64,000 nt of DNA from Solirubrobacterales bacterium (GTDB taxonomy: Bacteria > Actinomycetota > Thermoleophilia > Solirubrobacterales > 70-9). The notes under the pieces are model-generated. The model ran no database searches. It worked only from the letters and a program-made list of their open reading frames with translations, and had not been told where the DNA came from. The position numbers and the translations under genes were made by a program. The DNA lies in assembly GCA_020438355.1 (NCBI GenBank), contig JAGQUT010000001.1, positions 1 through 64,000 of the forward strand, read 5' to 3'. Below, piece by piece: positions 49,282 through 57,303 of the stretch (positions are counted from its first letter, which is position 1; each line of letters begins with the position of its first letter).

Positions 49282-49299
49282 ATTGACTGACTAGTCAAT
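49282..49299. promoter_or_regulatory. Perfect palindrome ATTGACT-N4-AGTCAAT
   Basis: Seven-base arms with a 4-bp centre, about 80 bp before the acyl-CoA dehydrogenase start. Size and symmetry fit a TetR-type operator, and fatty-acid catabolism genes in actinobacteria are commonly under such regulators. No regulator gene is adjacent. Confidence 0.6.
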
Positions 49300-49379
49300 C
49301 GGGAGCCGTCAGGGTCCCTCACCCCGGCCCCGCATCGAGAATTCGAACGGTTCTAACGCGAACTAAGGAGCTTGAAGAA

Positions 49380-50528
49380 GTGGTTGATTTCACGCTGAGC
49401 GACGAGCAGAAGGACCTGCGCGAGATGGCGCACAACTTCGCCGAAAAGGAGATGCGGAGCGTCGCCTTTGAATACGACAAGGAAGGCACCTGGCCCCAGG
49501 AAGTGATCAACAAGGCCTGGGAAGTGGGCCTGATGAACACCCACGTGGACGAGGCCTACGGCGGACCCGGACTGGATTACCTCTCCGGCTGCCTGATCGA
49601 GGAAGAGTTCGGCTGGGGCTGCTCCGGCATCGGCACATCCCTCGCCTGTAACGGTCTCGCTTCGGCCCCGGTAGCCCTCGGTGGATCCGAAGAGACCAAG
49701 AAGAAGTACCTGGGCATGCTCTGCGAAGAGCCCAAGCTCGCGTCCTTCTGCCTGACCGAGCCTGATGCCGGCTCCGACGTTGCCGGAATGAAGACCCGCG
49801 CCGTGAAGAAGGGCGACAAGTACATCATCAACGGCTCGAAGTGCTTCATCACCAACGGTCAGTACGCCGACTGGTACACCGTTTACTGCAAGACCGATCC
49901 GGACGCCGGAAGCCGCGGAATCTCCGCCTTCGTCGTTGACAAGCAGGACGGCATCATCGTTGACAAGAAGGAAGACAAGATGGGTCAGCGGGCCTCGAAC
50001 ACCGTGACCCTCACCTTCAACGACGTTGAAGTCCCGGCCGAGAACATGCTCGGCGAAGAGAACAAGGGCTTCAAGCTCGCGATGATGACCCTCGACCGCA
50101 CCCGTCCCGGTGTTGCCGCGATGGCGACCGGTATCGCCCGGTCCGGTTTCGAGGCTGCTGTTCAGTACTCGAAGGAACGCCAGCAGTTCGGTGTGCCGAT
50201 CGCGATGCACCAGGCAATCCAGTTCCTGATCGCCGACATGGCCGTAAAGGTGGACGCCGCCCGTCTGCTGACCTGGCAGTCCGCCAGCCAGCTCGACAAC
50301 GGTGAGCGCAACACCCTGACCTCCTCCGAGGCGAAGCGCTTCGCTGCCGACTCGGCGATGGAAGTCACCACCGATGCCGTCCAGGTATTCGGCGGTTACG
50401 GCTTCATCAAGGAGTACGAGGTCGAGAAGTTCATGCGTGACGCCAAGATCATGCAGCTGTACGAAGGCACCAGCCAGATCCAGCGGATGGTTATTGCCCG
50501 AGAGGTTCTCCTCCCGCGCAACGTCTAA
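49380..50528 (+). CDS. Acyl-CoA dehydrogenase
   Basis: A 382-residue flavoprotein that makes the alpha,beta double bond in acyl-CoA and passes electrons to ETF. Signatures: ASFCLTEPDAGSDVAGMKTRA (in part), the FAD site WYTVYCKTD, and AVQVFGGYGFIKEYEVEKFMRDAKI near the end. The catalytic Glu is most likely in QLYEGTSQIQRMVIAREVL, as in medium/short-chain enzymes. The GTG start has AAGGAG 9 nt upstream, a classical leadered gene. Codon use is strongly biased to C/G endings, so it is probably highly expressed. Confidence 0.95.
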   Translation: MVDFTLSDEQKDLREMAHNFAEKEMRSVAFEYDKEGTWPQEVINKAWEVGLMNTHVDEAYGGPGLDYLSGCLIEEEFGWGCSGIGTSLACNGLASAPVALGGSEETKKKYLGMLCEEPKLASFCLTEPDAGSDVAGMKTRAVKKGDKYIINGSKCFITNGQYADWYTVYCKTDPDAGSRGISAFVVDKQDGIIVDKKEDKMGQRASNTVTLTFNDVEVPAENMLGEENKGFKLAMMTLDRTRPGVAAMATGIARSGFEAAVQYSKERQQFGVPIAMHQAIQFLIADMAVKVDAARLLTWQSASQLDNGERNTLTSSEAKRFAADSAMEVTTDAVQVFGGYGFIKEYEVEKFMRDAKIMQLYEGTSQIQRMVIAREVLLPRNV

Positions 50529-50609
50529 CTGCAGTCGGGCGAGTCTGCGCTCGCCCTCCAATTCGAACCCGCCCCGCCCATTCGAACCAACGAATGGTTG
50601 GGCGGGGCT
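50529..50609. repeat. Intergenic repeat unit 1 with GC-rich hairpin
   Basis: An 80-nt unit starting CTGCAGTCGG and holding GCGAG/CTCGC, GAACCCGCC, then a hairpin 50,571-50,608 (GCCCCGCCC/GGGCGGGGC with an inner ATTCG/CGAAT stem). A diverged second copy lies at 50,698-50,773. Confidence 0.6.
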
Positions 50610-50616
50610 CAGCAAG

Positions 50617-50646
50617 GGGCGGTCCCAACAGGGGCCGCCCTTTCTT
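50617..50646 (+). terminator. Intrinsic terminator after the acyl-CoA dehydrogenase
   Basis: Ten-bp stem GGGCGGTCCC/GGGGCCGCCC (one G-U pair), AACA loop, then TTTCTT. Confidence 0.75.
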
Positions 50647-50697
50647 CCTGCAGGACGTGGCCAGGGACGGCCCGCAGGGACCACCAGGACGACGCAT

Positions 50698-50773
50698 CTG
50701 CAGTCGGCGAGCTTCGCCCCGCCTCCATTCCGAACCCGCCCTCCCACTAGACGATCGAACGGTTGGGAGGGCT
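50698..50773. repeat. Intergenic repeat unit 2 with GC-rich hairpin
   Basis: Starts CTGCAGTCGG like unit 1 and keeps the same order of blocks (GCGAG..TCGC, CATTC, GAACCCGCC), with hairpin GCCCTCCCA/TGGGAGGGC at 50,738-50,772. The stem sequence differs from unit 1 while pairing is kept, so the structure seems to be what is conserved. Confidence 0.6.
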
Positions 50774-50836
50774 CTGTCCATTGCGGCCTCCTGCACCTCC
50801 TCGCTTATTCCTTGCCAGCGAACGGCTGGGGGTCCC

Positions 50837-50869
50837 TGCTAACCATCCCTCTGGTTCTCAGGGTTAGCA
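50837..50869. repeat. Hairpin TGCTAACC/GGTTAGCA
   Basis: Eight-bp inverted repeat with a 17-nt loop that can also fold (ACCA/TGGT or CCCT/AGGG). It lies in the same 411-nt intergenic region, between repeat unit 2 and the ABC promoter. Confidence 0.45.
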
Positions 50870-50925
50870 CCGTGGTGCTCTTTGGGGATGTCCCCTAAGG
50901 GGCGTTTCTGGGGGGTTTCGGGTGC

Positions 50926-50931
50926 TAGGTT
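50926..50931 (+). promoter_or_regulatory. -10 hexamer of a leaderless promoter
   Basis: TAGGTT ends 8 nt before the ATG at 50,940, which supports that start over an upstream in-frame GTG at 50,922. Confidence 0.5.
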
Positions 50932-50939
50932 GGCCTGAC

Positions 50940-51704
50940 ATGGAATCCACTCTTGCCGCCCCCAGCCAGTCCCATTCCTCAGAGAGCCCGATCGTCAAGG
51001 CGACCGGACTCGAGCGCGTCTACGGCGAAGGCCAGGCCGAGGTCCGCGCCCTCGACGGAGTCGACGTCACATTCGAAAAGGGACGCTTCACTTCGATCAT
51101 GGGTCCGTCCGGATCGGGCAAGTCGACCCTCATGCACATCCTTGCCGGCCTCGACAAGCCCACCGCCGGCTCGGTCGAGATCGACGGTGAGGAAATCACG
51201 GGGCTCGATGACGGCGACCTGACCGAACTTCGCCGCGACAAGCTCGGTTTCGTCTTCCAGTTCTTCAACCTGCTCCCGGTGCTCACTGCCGAAGAGAACA
51301 TCCTTTTGCCGCTCTCGATTGCCAAGAAGAAGCCGGACCAGGAATGGGTCGACCAGGTGATTGACCGGGTCGGTCTCGGGGACCGGCGCGACCACCGGCC
51401 CTCGGAGCTCTCGGGTGGCCAGCAGCAGCGTGTGGCGGTAGCCAGGGCCCTGGTCACCAAGCCCGCAGTGCTTTTCGCAGACGAGCCGACCGGCAACCTC
51501 GATTCAAAGGCATCCGAGGACGTGCTGACCCTGCTTCGTGGTGCCGTCGATGACGTCGGCCAGACGGTGATCATGGTCACCCACGAACCCGACGCAGCCG
51601 CCCACGGTGACCGGTTGATCGCCCTTCGGGACGGAAAACTCGTTCATGACGCTCCGCCGGTTTCAGCGGACAACGTGATCGAGCTCCTCAAGACGCTCGC
51701 CTGA
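50940..51704 (+). CDS. MacB/LolD-type ABC ATPase
   Basis: A 254-residue ATPase of the LolD/MacB/FtsE group: Walker A GPSGSGKSTLMHILAGLD, Q-loop FVFQFFNLLPVLTAEENI, signature ELSGGQQQRVAVARAL, Walker B AVLFADEPTGNLDSKAS. The FQFFNLLP form is typical of this mechanotransmission group, which does not import but drives movements in partner membrane proteins. Its partner is the FtsX-type permease 25 nt downstream. Confidence 0.95.
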   Translation: MESTLAAPSQSHSSESPIVKATGLERVYGEGQAEVRALDGVDVTFEKGRFTSIMGPSGSGKSTLMHILAGLDKPTAGSVEIDGEEITGLDDGDLTELRRDKLGFVFQFFNLLPVLTAEENILLPLSIAKKKPDQEWVDQVIDRVGLGDRRDHRPSELSGGQQQRVAVARALVTKPAVLFADEPTGNLDSKASEDVLTLLRGAVDDVGQTVIMVTHEPDAAAHGDRLIALRDGKLVHDAPPVSADNVIELLKTLA

Positions 51705-51729
51705 GCAGGCGGCGACTGGAGCTGGCGCC

Positions 51730-54282
51730 ATGCTGAGCCTCACATTCAAGAATCTCTGGGCCCGCAAATGGCGGTCGCTTATGACCGCCGTCGCGGTGAT
51801 CTTCGGCATCGCCCTCGTTGCCGGCACCTACATCCTCACCGACACGACCAACCAGGCATTCGACCAGATCTTCAACGAGTCGATCGCCGGAACAGACGTG
51901 GTTGTCACCGCGAAGTCCGAGGTGGACCAGCAGGATGGCAGCACACCTTCGTTCTCGGCAGGCGTCTTGAAGGAAGTGCGCCAGGTTGAAGGTGTCGACC
52001 TCGCATCTGGCGGCATCTTCTCTCAGGGAGCGATCCTTGACAAGGATGGTGAATCCACGGGCGGGGGATTCTCTCCGCAGTTCATCTCCTCGACCCAACC
52101 AGAGATTTTCGAGGCAGTCACCTATCCGGAAGGCAGGAAGCCGACCGGGCCTCGCGAGGCGACCCTTGACAAGGCGGCTGCCGATCGAGCCGAGCTGGAG
52201 GTCGGGGACACAATCCTGCTGGCCAAGGTCGGCAAGGCAGTTCCCTTCAAACTGGTCGGCCTGACCGAACTTGGCGGGTCATCATTCGGCGGCACCTCGG
52301 TTGCCCAGGTCATCCTGCCTGTTGCCCAGAAGATCACCGGCAACGTCAACCGCTTCGACCAGATCGCGATCGCCGCTGACAGCGGCGTCTCCCCGGAAGA
52401 GCTGCGGGACCGCGTCCAGGAGGTCGTGCCGGACACGCTCAGGGTCGAAACCGCCCAGGAGAATGCGGACCGCAACGCCAGCGAGATCAGGGACAGCCTC
52501 CAGTTCCTGACTATCGCCCTGCTCGCTTTCGCGGCGATCGCGCTCTTTGTCGGGTCGTTCGTGATCTTCAACGTCTTCTCGATCACGGTTGCCCAGCGCA
52601 CCCGTGAGTTCGGAATGCTGAGGACGCTCGGAGCGAGCCGTCGCCAGATCCTCGTGACGGTCCTCATCGAGGGCCTGATCATCGGACTGGTCGGCTCGAT
52701 AATCGGCCTCTTCGTGGGATACGGACTGGCCGCCGGACTTAGCGCGGTACTGAAGGCCGTCGGTGCGGAGCTTCCCGCCAACGCCCTGCAGGTGCTGCCG
52801 CGGACGATCATCGTCTCTCTCCTCATCGGGGTGGGCGTGACCGTTGTCTCCTCGCTGATTCCAGCTGTCCGGTCGACCAGGGTCCCGCCGATCGCGGCGC
52901 TTTCCGAGACTCTCGTGACGGGCGGAAAGAGCCGGGTCGTGGTTCGTACCGTGATCGCCGTCCTGCTGGCTGCGATCGGCCTGATCCTGATTGCGATGAC
53001 GCTGATCAGCGGCACCGATGGCGGTACCGGCGCCGCCCAGATCGGGGGCGGGGCCGTTTGCGTACTGATCGCGATCTCGATATTCGCTCCCAAGCTGGTC
53101 GCTCCGGCGGCGAGCATCATTGGCGCGCCCCTGGAGAAGATCGGTGGACTCACCGGCAGGCTCGCCCGGGAGAACGCCCAGCGAAACCCGTCACGTACCG
53201 CGGTTACTGCCGCGGCCCTGATGATCGGGCTTGCGCTGATCGCCTTCGTGACGATCTTCGCTTCCGGGCTAAGCAGTTCAGTCAACAAGGTGATCGACGA
53301 CCAGCTCCCTGGCGAGATCACACTCCAGGGCCAGGGCGGGGTGGTCCCCTTCCCGGCCGGAGCGGTTGATGCTGCGAGAAACGTCGAAGGGGTGGAAGCG
53401 GCTTCCGGTGTTCGCTACGTCTCGGTCAAGGCCGACGGAAAGAATGCCTCGATTTCCTCGGTCGACCCGGCCGACATCGTCCAGGTCTACACCGTCGAAT
53501 GGAAGGAAGGCTCCAACGCCGACCTGACCGGGCTGACCGACCGCGAGATGGTGATCGGTGACGGCCTCGCCGACAGCATCGGGGTCGGGATCGGTGACCC
53601 CGTCACCCTGACCTCGCAGGACGGCCGCGAATTCAGGTTCACCGTCAAGGCGATCATGAAGACCGACAGCATCTCCCTGGCCGGCGAGGGGATCATCACC
53701 CAGACCTCCATGGCACGGGACTTCGATCAGAGGCTCGATGCCGTCGGGCTGGTGAAGCTTGATCCCGATGCCGACCTCGACTCGACCCAGACTGCGATCG
53801 AGGACACGCTGAAGAAGCAGGACTATCCGACGGTCGACGTCCTGAATCAGGGCGAGCTGAAGGACCAACAGAAACAGACGATCAACGGGCTGCTCGCCAT
53901 GATCTACGTGCTTCTGGCGCTCGCGGTAGTTGTCTCCCTGGTCGGCATCGTGGTCACCCTGATCCTCTCGATCTACGAACGGACCCGGGAACTAGGAATG
54001 CTGCGGGCGATCGGCATGTCACGCCGTCAGGTGAAGCGGATGGTGCGCTACGAAGCGGTGATCACCGCGGTGATCGGCGCAATCACCGGATTGATCGTCG
54101 GCGTCGTATTCGCCTTCCTGATCGGCATCCCGCTCAGCGGAGACGGGTTCGAGCTGAGCTACCCGATCGGCACACTGATCGTGATCCTGATCCTGACCGC
54201 GCTGGCCGGCGTGCTTGCCGCGATCTACCCGGCCCGCAAGGCAGCCAAGCTCGACGTGCTCGAAGCCGTCTCCTACGAGTAG
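51730..54282 (+). CDS. FtsX/MacB-type ABC permease (duplicated)
   Basis: An 850-residue membrane protein with two FtsX units. N-terminal helix (about 18-37), an outside MacB-like domain (about 45-250), three helices with the FtsX block RTREFGMLRTLGASRRQI near 292, then a central helix pair, a second outside domain (about 520-710) and the second FtsX unit with ERTRELGMLRAIGMSRRQV near 755 and three last helices. This large ten-helix type is common in actinobacteria for export of peptides, lipids or lipoproteins; substrate unknown. Confidence 0.93.
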   Translation: MLSLTFKNLWARKWRSLMTAVAVIFGIALVAGTYILTDTTNQAFDQIFNESIAGTDVVVTAKSEVDQQDGSTPSFSAGVLKEVRQVEGVDLASGGIFSQGAILDKDGESTGGGFSPQFISSTQPEIFEAVTYPEGRKPTGPREATLDKAAADRAELEVGDTILLAKVGKAVPFKLVGLTELGGSSFGGTSVAQVILPVAQKITGNVNRFDQIAIAADSGVSPEELRDRVQEVVPDTLRVETAQENADRNASEIRDSLQFLTIALLAFAAIALFVGSFVIFNVFSITVAQRTREFGMLRTLGASRRQILVTVLIEGLIIGLVGSIIGLFVGYGLAAGLSAVLKAVGAELPANALQVLPRTIIVSLLIGVGVTVVSSLIPAVRSTRVPPIAALSETLVTGGKSRVVVRTVIAVLLAAIGLILIAMTLISGTDGGTGAAQIGGGAVCVLIAISIFAPKLVAPAASIIGAPLEKIGGLTGRLARENAQRNPSRTAVTAAALMIGLALIAFVTIFASGLSSSVNKVIDDQLPGEITLQGQGGVVPFPAGAVDAARNVEGVEAASGVRYVSVKADGKNASISSVDPADIVQVYTVEWKEGSNADLTGLTDREMVIGDGLADSIGVGIGDPVTLTSQDGREFRFTVKAIMKTDSISLAGEGIITQTSMARDFDQRLDAVGLVKLDPDADLDSTQTAIEDTLKKQDYPTVDVLNQGELKDQQKQTINGLLAMIYVLLALAVVVSLVGIVVTLILSIYERTRELGMLRAIGMSRRQVKRMVRYEAVITAVIGAITGLIVGVVFAFLIGIPLSGDGFELSYPIGTLIVILILTALAGVLAAIYPARKAAKLDVLEAVSYE

Positions 54283-54284
54283 GG

Positions 54285-54313
54285 GGACCAAGCGTTCAAA
54301 GTTCACTTGGTCC
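54285..54313 (+). terminator. Hairpin GGACCAAG/CTTGGTCC
   Basis: Perfect 8-bp stem and 13-nt loop directly after the ABC permease stop; no T-tract. Confidence 0.5.
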
Positions 54314-54342
54314 AACGCCGCCTTCTGAGTCGTAAGCCAACC

Positions 54343-54385
54343 GAGATCCGTTTTGTCGGCGATTATCGCCAACAAAACGGATCTC
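54343..54385. terminator. Long bidirectional hairpin between convergent genes
   Basis: GAGATCCGTTTTGT pairs with ACAAAACGGATCTC (14 bp), continued after one mismatch by GGCGAT/ATCGCC, so 20 of 21 positions pair around a 1-nt tip. The stem includes TTTTGT on either strand. It lies between the ABC permease and the FAD oxidoreductase genes, which converge. Confidence 0.65.
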
Positions 54386-54415
54386 GATGATCCACCTGGC
54401 GCGACCGCCCAAGCC

Positions 54416-55888
54416 TCAACTGTCGAAGCCGAGGCCTAGCCGATCGAGAGTATTGAGCCACAGCCCCCGTCGGCCGTCGTTACGGTCGGCGGCAGCTATC
54501 CGGTTGCGAGTGAACTGGACAACTCCGTAGCGGATTGGCTCCGGGGGGAAGGGGAAAGGTTTCTCGGTCGTGTAGCGGAGATTGGTGACCTCGTTTTCGA
54601 CACCGTCCAGGATGTCGAGAGCCAGGTCGCCCGAGAACCGGCTGGCACCGACTCCGAGTCCGGTGTGGCCGACTGCCCAGCCGACTCTCCCTTCAAGGGT
54701 CGTTCCGTAGAAGGCGAAGAAGCGCGAACAGGTGTCGATCGCGCCGCCCCAACGGTGCGTGAAGCGAATCCCCTCGAGTTGCGGGAAGGCGGCCAGAAAC
54801 CGCTGGGCGAGGCCGGCGAAGCTGCGGTCGCGCTGATAGAGAGAGTCCTCGACCCGGCTTCCGAAGTGGTAGATCGCGTCGTAGCCGCCCCAGAGCAGCC
54901 GGCCGCCGGGTTTCTCGTCTGTCGCCGCGTCGGGTCCACCGTCAATTGGCCGGTAGTAGTGGAACCGGTTTGAACTGTCGGACAGTCCCTGCTGGTTTCT
55001 CCAGCCGAGCGAATCCCATTGGGCGCGGCTGAGAGGTTCGGTGACCAGTACGTAGTCGAATACCGGAATGACCCGGTGCCTGATCTGCCTGACCGGAACC
55101 TTGAAGGCCGAGGTCGCGAGAAGGACCTTCGCGGCCTTTACCGAACCGGCCGTGGTGCGAAGCTCCACACCGGTGCCGGACTTTGAGAATGCCTCCATCG
55201 GGGTGTTCTCGTGGATCCTCACCCCAAGTCGCACGGCATAGGCCGCCAGCCCGTCGCAGAGCCTCACGGGGTCGACCGTCCACTCTCCGGTCTTCTGCCA
55301 GAGGCCGCCACGGTAAAGGGGCGAGTTCACCTGGGCTCGCATCTCGTCACGGTCGAGCAACTCGGCCTCGTGGCCGTACTGATTCAGCTCTTCGACTCCG
55401 CCTCGCAGGTCATCGAACAGGGCGTCGGTCACGGCGACCTCGATTGCCCCGGGCTTCCGCAGGTCGCAGTCGATCGACTGTTCCTCGATCACCCGGCCGA
55501 TCTGCTCCAGGTTCTCGAGCCCAAGCTTCTCCAGCAGCGGCACCTCATCGGGGAACCGGGCCAGTCCGTTGCCCAGGCCATGAACCAGAGAGGAAGACAT
55601 GAAGCCGCCGTTTCGTCCGCTGGCACCGATCGCGAGCGTCTCCCGTTCGATCAGCAGGACTTCCCGGTCGGGGCTGCGCTCCTTCGCTCGTACTGCGGCC
55701 CAGAGTCCCGTCAGGCCTCCTCCCACCACCACCAGATCGGCTTCCGCCTCCCCCTCGAGTGGCGGGTGCGCTTCGGGTCTGTGGCCGCTCAGCCAGAAGG
55801 GTCGGGGCTCCGCATCCGCATAGGTCCGGCGGATCGATTCGTCCGGTTCAGATTCGGGCCATGCGGGGTTGCTTCCTTGACGCGCGAT
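54416..55888 (-). CDS. FAD-dependent amine/amino-acid oxidase (DAO type), probable AUC start
   Basis: A 490-residue DAO-type flavoprotein if started at ATC 55,888. The FAD-binding motif DLVVVGGGLTGLWAA follows an N-terminal segment (SIRRTYADAEPRPFWLSGH) of the kind seen in actinobacterial homologues, and the C-terminal half has GGYDAIYHFGSR, HRWGGAIDTCSRFFAFYGT (in part) and GHTGLGVGASRFSGDL. The only ATG/GTG/TTG starts in frame are at 55,732 and later, and would cut into the FAD motif. TACAGT ends exactly 6 nt before the ATC. The likely substrate is an amine or amino acid (PuuB/glycine oxidase relatives). Confidence 0.8.
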   Translation of the reverse strand: MARQGSNPAWPESEPDESIRRTYADAEPRPFWLSGHRPEAHPPLEGEAEADLVVVGGGLTGLWAAVRAKERSPDREVLLIERETLAIGASGRNGGFMSSSLVHGLGNGLARFPDEVPLLEKLGLENLEQIGRVIEEQSIDCDLRKPGAIEVAVTDALFDDLRGGVEELNQYGHEAELLDRDEMRAQVNSPLYRGGLWQKTGEWTVDPVRLCDGLAAYAVRLGVRIHENTPMEAFSKSGTGVELRTTAGSVKAAKVLLATSAFKVPVRQIRHRVIPVFDYVLVTEPLSRAQWDSLGWRNQQGLSDSSNRFHYYRPIDGGPDAATDEKPGGRLLWGGYDAIYHFGSRVEDSLYQRDRSFAGLAQRFLAAFPQLEGIRFTHRWGGAIDTCSRFFAFYGTTLEGRVGWAVGHTGLGVGASRFSGDLALDILDGVENEVTNLRYTTEKPFPFPPEPIRYGVVQFTRNRIAAADRNDGRRGLWLNTLDRLGLGFDS

Positions 55889-55950
55889 GGCCGGACTGTA
55901 GCCGACCCAGTCGGTATCTTGGCCCTGCGGACCATCGGGCCATTGACTAG

Positions 55951-55974
55951 GTCAGGTCTGTCAGATCCAGTCAG
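55951..55974 (+). repeat. Three GTCAG direct repeats at helical spacing
   Basis: GTCAG at 55,951, 55,960 and 55,970, just downstream of a TATCTT -10-like hexamer (55,915-55,920) and upstream of the sigma factor gene. The 9-10 bp spacing would place them on one face of the DNA. Confidence 0.4.
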
Positions 55975-56020
55975 GTACACCGACCTCTCCGGGGCAAGCT
56001 TGGTTTTCAGACCAAAGAAC

Positions 56021-56611
56021 TTGAATGAGTTATCCGATCTCGACGATGAGTCCCTTTTCTCGTACCTGGTTGCGTCCCGTGACGCCGGTGATCGCCGGGC
56101 CATGTCAGAGGCGGTCTACGCTCTTGTCCAGGCCCGGCTCCCGATGGTCGAAGCGATGGTCGCCCGCAGCACGCCCAAACATGCCCGGGATGACCTCGTC
56201 GAAGACATCCTCACCGATGCCGTTGTCTCCCTTTCGGCTTCGTTTACCGGCGGGCACCAGGGTGAATTCGTCAATTTCATCAAGACGATTGCAAGCCGTC
56301 GGATCGCCGACTACACCGATAAACAGAAGCGGCGGGTCAAGACCGAACCGCTCGAACCCGCCGGCGAGGATGACTGGGTGCCCGAGCCCGAGGGCGGCAC
56401 TAACGACCCCGCAGCCTCCGCCGCCATCAAAGATGCTGTCGAACGGGTACTCGACAGCAAGACAGAAGATCAACGGAAAGTGATCATCATGCGACTGGCC
56501 GGGATACCCTCAAAGAAGGTAGTCGAGGAAATCGAAGGTCAGAGCGTGGCGAACGTCGATCAGATCTTTTCCCGGTTTCGCAAGGACTTGAAGAAGGAAC
56601 TGGACAAGTAG
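56021..56611 (+). CDS. Sigma-70 family (ECF-like) RNA polymerase sigma factor
   Basis: A 196-residue sigma factor. Region 2 (about 8-105) starts SLFSYLVASRDAGDRRAMSE and has TDAVVSLSASFTGGHQGEFVNFIKTIASRRIADYTDKQKRR (in part), the core-binding and -10 recognition helices. Region 4 (about 130-195) is VERVLDSKTEDQRKVIIMRLAGIPSKKVVEEI followed by the recognition helix ANVDQIFSRFRKDLKKE. The spacing has an acidic linker (GEDDWVPEPEGG). The TTG start gives the usual short tail before region 2; earlier TTGs at 55,943 and 56,000 are alternatives. The stop touches the next gene's ATG. No standard zinc anti-sigma gene follows; instead there is an HTH-like protein and an ImmA-type protease. Confidence 0.85.
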   Translation: MNELSDLDDESLFSYLVASRDAGDRRAMSEAVYALVQARLPMVEAMVARSTPKHARDDLVEDILTDAVVSLSASFTGGHQGEFVNFIKTIASRRIADYTDKQKRRVKTEPLEPAGEDDWVPEPEGGTNDPAASAAIKDAVERVLDSKTEDQRKVIIMRLAGIPSKKVVEEIEGQSVANVDQIFSRFRKDLKKELDK

Positions 56612-57265
56612 ATGAACGGTCCCGACGAGATCACCAAGGCATTCGACGAGTACGTCGCCGCATTCAGGGCTGGACACGGCGACCCGAACCCATATCTGGA
56701 GAGATTCTCCGGCGATGATCGCCGCGAACTGGAGGTTCTGGTTGATGCGTTCCTCGAAACGGGCCCTCGTGCCGAAGTCGACCTGTCGGGAGTCCCAGAC
56801 CCGCAGATCGAAGCGATTGCCGAACGAGTGGCCGAAAGAGTCGGGGCATCTTCCGGTGGCCTCTCTGCCCTCGTGCTTGGCTTGCGCAAGCAATTAGCAC
56901 TGAAGAGTTCAGACGTCGTCGCAGAACTGGCAGCCGCCTACAAGGCCACCCCAGCCGAGCGCGAAAAGATCGATGCCTACTACCACGACCTCGAGTGGGG
57001 CACGCTGCCGGCCTCGGGGATCTCCGACAGCCTGCTCGGCTCCCTGGCCAGGGTTCTGAGGACCAAGGCCGAAAGGCTGCGCGAGGCGAGCCGCGAGCTA
57101 GGACCTCCCAGGTCCCGGAGCACCGGTCTGCTCTTCGCCCGTATGGCAGACGATTCCGAGTTTGAACTGGAAGGCCTCGCTGTAAACAATCTCAAGGCAT
57201 CTTCGGGAAAGGCCCGGCGAGCCGATCCACCCGACCGCATCGACGAACTCTTCACTGGCGGTTGA
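56612..57265 (+). CDS. Helical protein with XRE-like region, putative sigma/protease partner
   Basis: A 217-residue protein starting on the base after the sigma factor stop. Residues 1-50 are helical with DPNPYLERFSGDDRRELEVLVDAFL. Residues about 86-150 look like a degenerate XRE helix-turn-helix: VLGLRKQLALKSSDVVAEL, EKIDAYYHDLEWGTLP and ISDSLLGSLARVL, the same order of helices as Cro/CI-type domains next to ImmA-type proteases. The tail (160-217) is charged and likely flexible, with NNLKASSGKARR. It may bind the sigma factor, DNA or both, and be cut by the protease; all of that is inference from position. Confidence 0.65.
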   Translation: MNGPDEITKAFDEYVAAFRAGHGDPNPYLERFSGDDRRELEVLVDAFLETGPRAEVDLSGVPDPQIEAIAERVAERVGASSGGLSALVLGLRKQLALKSSDVVAELAAAYKATPAEREKIDAYYHDLEWGTLPASGISDSLLGSLARVLRTKAERLREASRELGPPRSRSTGLLFARMADDSEFELEGLAVNNLKASSGKARRADPPDRIDELFTGG

Positions 57266-57290
57266 GTTCCGGGGGTGCCTCCGGCGGGAG

Positions 57291-57296
57291 TAAGAT
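57291..57296 (+). promoter_or_regulatory. -10 hexamer of a leaderless promoter
   Basis: TAAGAT ends 7 nt before the GTG of the ImmA/IrrE-type gene, so the protease may also be made independently of the sigma factor transcript. Confidence 0.5.
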
Positions 57297-57303
57297 CGCC
57301 GGC

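Noticed and set aside
50550-50610. tRNA gene or fragment on the minus strand
   Set aside because: GGGTTCGAATT resembles a T-loop, but the flanking bases do not pair as a T-stem and no anticodon or acceptor arm was found; the GC hairpins explain the sequence better.
55211-56020. N-terminal extension of the sigma factor across the oxidoreductase gene
   Set aside because: It is antisense to the FAD-binding region; sigma region 2 needs only the short tail from 56,021.
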